Shown piece after piece: positions 5,565 to 7,845 of a stretch of 7,845 bases of DNA. Position numbers and translations under genes: made by a program. Within the stretch, counting starts at the first letter, position 1, and the number at the start of each line of letters is the position of its first letter. Origin of the DNA: Collinsella sp. (GTDB lineage: Bacteria > Actinomycetota > Coriobacteriia > Coriobacteriales > Coriobacteriaceae); assembly GCA_031296755.1 (NCBI GenBank), contig JAUMMZ010000019.1:1-7845 (forward strand), given 5' to 3'. Below the pieces are notes generated by a model that searched no databases, was not told the origin of the DNA, and worked only from the letters and a program-made list of their open reading frames with translations.

Positions 5565-7280
5565 ATGACGGCCACACCGTGGGGATTCCGGGACATATTG
5601 CCCGAGGAGGCTCAGGCGCGCGAGGAGATCGCGCTGACGGTGAAGGGCTGCTTTAGGGAGCATCATTATCTGCCGGTTGAGACGCCGCTGCTCGAGGACA
5701 AGGGCTCGCTCGAGGAGGGCGGCCGTATCGCGGACACGCCGTTTAAGCTTTTTGACGATGACGGCCGCTTGTTGGTGGTTCGTCCCGACAATACGTTGCC
5801 GATCGTGCGTTTGGTCTCGACCCGCATGCGCGCGGCCGACTTGCCGCTGCGCCTGCGCTATGAGGCGCCGGTGGTTCGCGAATGCCAGCGCAATGCCGGC
5901 GGTTCGCGTCAATTTACCCAGCTGGGTTTTGAGCTCATCGGCGCGGGCGATACCGCGGGCGATGTCGAGATCGTCTCGCTGGTGGCCGAGGCCGTTCGCA
6001 AGTTGGCGCTGCCCGATGCGCGCATTATCGCAGGTAGCGTGCGCCCGTTTAAGGAGCTGCTCGCGGCGTGCGAGGATCGCGAGCTGGCTGCCGAGGCTCT
6101 GCGCTGCGTGCACGCCAACGACTTTGTGGGCCTCGATGCCCGCGTGGCGGCAAGCGCCGAGACCGATGCCGTTAAGGCCGCCGTCAGCGAACTGCCGCGC
6201 CTGCATGGTGGGGCCGAAGTGCTCGATCGCGTGGATGCGCTGCTGGCGGCTGCCGGTATTGTCGCGCCGCTGACGCGCGAACTCCGTGCCCTGGTTGATG
6301 GTCTGGCTCCCGAGGACGCCCAGGTGCTGTCGTTCGACTTCTCCATCATGAACTCTTTCGATTACTACACGGGCCTGGTCTTTAAGGCCTATGCCGGTGG
6401 CCTGCCCGATCCGGTGGGCTCGGGCGGTCGCTACGACTCTATCTTTACCGGCGCGTTCGGCGACGGCATCGAGGTGCCGGCGGCGGGCTTCGCCTTTTCG
6501 CTCGAGCGTCTGGAGGCCGCGTGCACCTCTGCCGAGGACGCCGCCTCCGATGGTGACCACGCCGTGGGCCGCGGCGCCGAAGGCCCGCTACGCATCGCCG
6601 TGCCCAAGGGCTCGCTTAAGGCCGACACGCTCGACGTGCTCGAGGCCGCGGGCCTGGACGTCTCTGAGCTGCGCGACCCCGGCCGTCACCTGATTGTGCG
6701 CGGTCGCGACACGCGTGCCGGCGAGGGCACGGTCGGCGATATCGAGTTTGTCATCGTGCGTCCCAGCGACGCGCCCGCTTTTGTGGGCTGTGGTGGTGCC
6801 GATTGCGGCATCTGTGGCTGGGACTCGCTCATCGAGGCAGACCTCAACTTGCTGCAGCTGGTCGATCTGGGCTACGGCCTATGCACGTTTATCGAGGCAG
6901 AGCCCGCGTGGCGCGCCGGCCAGGCCGAGCGCAACTATGCCCGCCGCGGGTCGCTTCGCGTGGCCACCAAGTATCCGCGCATCGCGAGTGCCTGGTATGC
7001 CGAGCGCGGCGTGAACGCCGATATCGTCTCACTGCACGGCAACATCGAGCTGGGCCCCATCGTCGGCATGACCGATCGCATCGTGGATATTGCCGCCACG
7101 GGCGCCACGCTGCGCGATAACGACCTGGTCATCACCGGCCGCATCATGGACTGCACGGCCCGCTTCTTTGTCAATCCGGGCGCCGCACGTCTGGATCCGC
7201 GCGTACGCAATCTGGCAGATTGCTTGGCGGCTGCCGTGAAGGACAAGCATTTTGAGCCCGTCGCGGGCTCGGCACAATAG
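5565..7280 (+). CDS. hisZ-hisG: HisZ-HisG fusion: ATP phosphoribosyltransferase with fused regulatory subunit
   Basis: This 571-aa protein joins both subunits of the short-form ATP phosphoribosyltransferase, which condenses ATP and PRPP into phosphoribosyl-ATP, the first and feedback-controlled step of histidine synthesis in the cytoplasm. Residues 1 to about 317 are HisZ, a histidyl-tRNA synthetase-like fold. It shows GFRDILPEEA (7-16), RPDNTLPIVRLVSTRM (73-88), RECQRNAGGSRQFTQLGFEL (105-124), FDYYTGLVFKAYAGG (265-279) and GSGGRYD (285-291). Residues 318-340 are a polar linker. Residues 341 to about 560 are short-form HisG: LRIAVPKGSL (342-351), RPSDAPAFV (399-407), YPRIASAWYAERG (470-482), and the PRPP-binding loop DIAATGATLRDNDL (508-521). 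AGGAGG (5551-5556) lies 8 nt before the ATG. The frame is uninterrupted across the junction and no ribosome binding site precedes the HisG part. Cys409, Cys414 and Cys417 replace usually non-cysteine positions. hisD follows. The normal arrangement is two separate genes, so the fusion is the notable feature. Confidence 0.93.
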   Translation: MTATPWGFRDILPEEAQAREEIALTVKGCFREHHYLPVETPLLEDKGSLEEGGRIADTPFKLFDDDGRLLVVRPDNTLPIVRLVSTRMRAADLPLRLRYEAPVVRECQRNAGGSRQFTQLGFELIGAGDTAGDVEIVSLVAEAVRKLALPDARIIAGSVRPFKELLAACEDRELAAEALRCVHANDFVGLDARVAASAETDAVKAAVSELPRLHGGAEVLDRVDALLAAAGIVAPLTRELRALVDGLAPEDAQVLSFDFSIMNSFDYYTGLVFKAYAGGLPDPVGSGGRYDSIFTGAFGDGIEVPAAGFAFSLERLEAACTSAEDAASDGDHAVGRGAEGPLRIAVPKGSLKADTLDVLEAAGLDVSELRDPGRHLIVRGRDTRAGEGTVGDIEFVIVRPSDAPAFVGCGGADCGICGWDSLIEADLNLLQLVDLGYGLCTFIEAEPAWRAGQAERNYARRGSLRVATKYPRIASAWYAERGVNADIVSLHGNIELGPIVGMTDRIVDIAATGATLRDNDLVITGRIMDCTARFFVNPGAARLDPRVRNLADCLAAAVKDKHFEPVAGSAQ

Positions 7281-7309
7281 CGCGAGCGCGCACGGGCGCC
7301 CCAACGTAC

Positions 7310-7352
7310 GGGCTGCGGGCCGACTGGTGCCGCTGCCCAGTCGCTCGTTTTT
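7310..7352 (+). promoter_or_regulatory. Terminator-like or attenuator-like structure between hisZ-hisG and hisD
   Basis: CGACTGG (7321-7327) and CCAGTCG (7337-7343) form a 7-bp stem, with a T5 tract at 7348-7352 after four intervening bases. A competing stem pairs GGGCTGCGG (7310-7318) with CCGCTGCCC (7330-7338) in 8 of 9 positions and would disrupt the first. The pair of alternatives resembles partial termination or an mRNA processing site. The 4-nt gap before the T tract weakens the terminator reading. Confidence 0.35.
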
Positions 7353-7385
7353 CGAACACAACCTCGACCGATAGGGGATACCGAT

Positions 7386-7845
7386 ATGAAGACCATCAAG
7401 CTTGCTCCCGGTGAGCGCCTCGTTACCAACCAGCTCAACCGCAAGGGCGTGCTGCCGCAAAACATCGTCGACGCCGCCCGCGATATCGTGGCCAACGTGC
7501 GTGCCAACGGCGATGCCGCGGTGCGCGATTACTGCCAGCGTTTTGACGGTGTCGAGCTGCAGAGCTTCCGTCTGCCGCAAGAGCAGATCGATGCCGCGCT
7601 CGAAGGCCTCGATCCCGCTTTTGCCGCGGCGCTCGAAAAGGCTGCACGCCAGATTCGTGAGTTCCACCAGCGCGAGGTCGAGCAGAGCTGGTTTACCACG
7701 CGTGCGGACGGCACGATGCTCGGCGTTAAGGTGACCCCGCTCGCGGCGGCCGGCATCTACGTGCCGGGCGGTCGCGCGCAGTATCCCTCCACGGTGCTCA
7801 TGAATGCCATTCCCGCCAAGGTTGCCGGCGTCAAGCGCGTGGTCA
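7386..7845 (+). CDS. hisD: Histidinol dehydrogenase HisD (N-terminal part, runs off the window)
   Basis: The frame opens at the ATG at 7386, with AGGGGA (7373-7378) 7 nt upstream, and continues through the window end for 153 codons. HisD oxidises L-histidinol to L-histidine in two NAD-dependent, zinc-assisted steps, the last in the pathway. The N-terminus MKTIKLAPGERLV leads into a helical region with VRANGDAAVRDYCQRFDGV (38-56), which matches the family's conserved start. The diagnostic block GIYVPGGRAQYPSTVLMNAI begins at residue 123 and continues PAKVAGVKRVV. The rest, including the catalytic and zinc-binding residues, lies outside the window. It is separated from hisZ-hisG by 105 bp and reads in the same direction, so a common his operon is likely unless the intervening structure terminates transcription. 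Confidence 0.95.
   Translation, partial: MKTIKLAPGERLVTNQLNRKGVLPQNIVDAARDIVANVRANGDAAVRDYCQRFDGVELQSFRLPQEQIDAALEGLDPAFAAALEKAARQIREFHQREVEQSWFTTRADGTMLGVKVTPLAAAGIYVPGGRAQYPSTVLMNAIPAKVAGVKRVV

Noticed and set aside
5514..6560. A 348-codon open frame on the minus strand, opposite hisZ-hisG.
   Set aside because: It is antisense to a clear HisZ domain. The product is Arg/His/Gln-rich with no recognisable motif, a composition artefact of the real gene.

Overview
The window is GC-rich and densely coded, with strong third-position G/C bias, AGGAGG-type ribosome binding sites and palindromic intergenic repeats. A histidine biosynthesis operon runs one way and a large RND/MMPL exporter operon runs the other. 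Together these suggest an actinobacterium of the class Coriobacteriia; a gut Collinsella-like genome is my best guess. That placement is inferred from style and gene content, not from a marker gene.

Layout. (1) Bases 1-141 are the 3' end of a + strand gene I do not recognise, closed by a good intrinsic terminator (193-225). (2) Bases 226-580 hold no gene. They contain a cluster of about six alternating palindromic 16-mer units (255-438) and the terminator of the minus-strand operon (497-533). (3) Bases 581-5169, minus strand, are a two-gene operon. A 708-aa MMPL/RND-type 12-TM permease (3043-5169, TTG start) is followed after 32 nt by an 809-aa exported protein (581-3010). That protein has a beta-rich N-terminal domain and two blocks of X-X-X-Leu-X-X-Gly heptads of the YhgE/Pip type around an Ala-rich coiled-coil middle. 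(4) Bases 5170-5564 are a divergent intergenic region. It has a good minus-strand promoter overlapped by a 22-bp imperfect palindrome (candidate operator), a second copy of the palindromic repeat family, and a stem-loop just upstream of the his genes. (5) From 5565 to the end, + strand, is the start of a histidine operon: one 571-aa ORF fusing HisZ (HisRS-like regulatory subunit) to short-form HisG (ATP phosphoribosyltransferase), then a 105-bp gap with terminator-like structure, then the N-terminal 153 codons of hisD.

How the genes work together. The HisZ-HisG fusion should catalyse the first, feedback-regulated step of histidine synthesis and HisD the last two oxidations. The minus-strand pair looks like an envelope export or remodelling module: the RND-fold permease is the energised pump and the heptad protein is a probable extracytoplasmic coiled-coil partner. 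Its substrate cannot be read from the sequence.

Most worth following up are the HisZ-HisG fusion with its unusual Cys cluster, the dispersed inverted-repeat family seen in both large intergenic gaps, the RND plus heptad-protein module, and the candidate operator over its promoter. No tRNA, rRNA, CRISPR array, insertion sequence or phage gene was seen.
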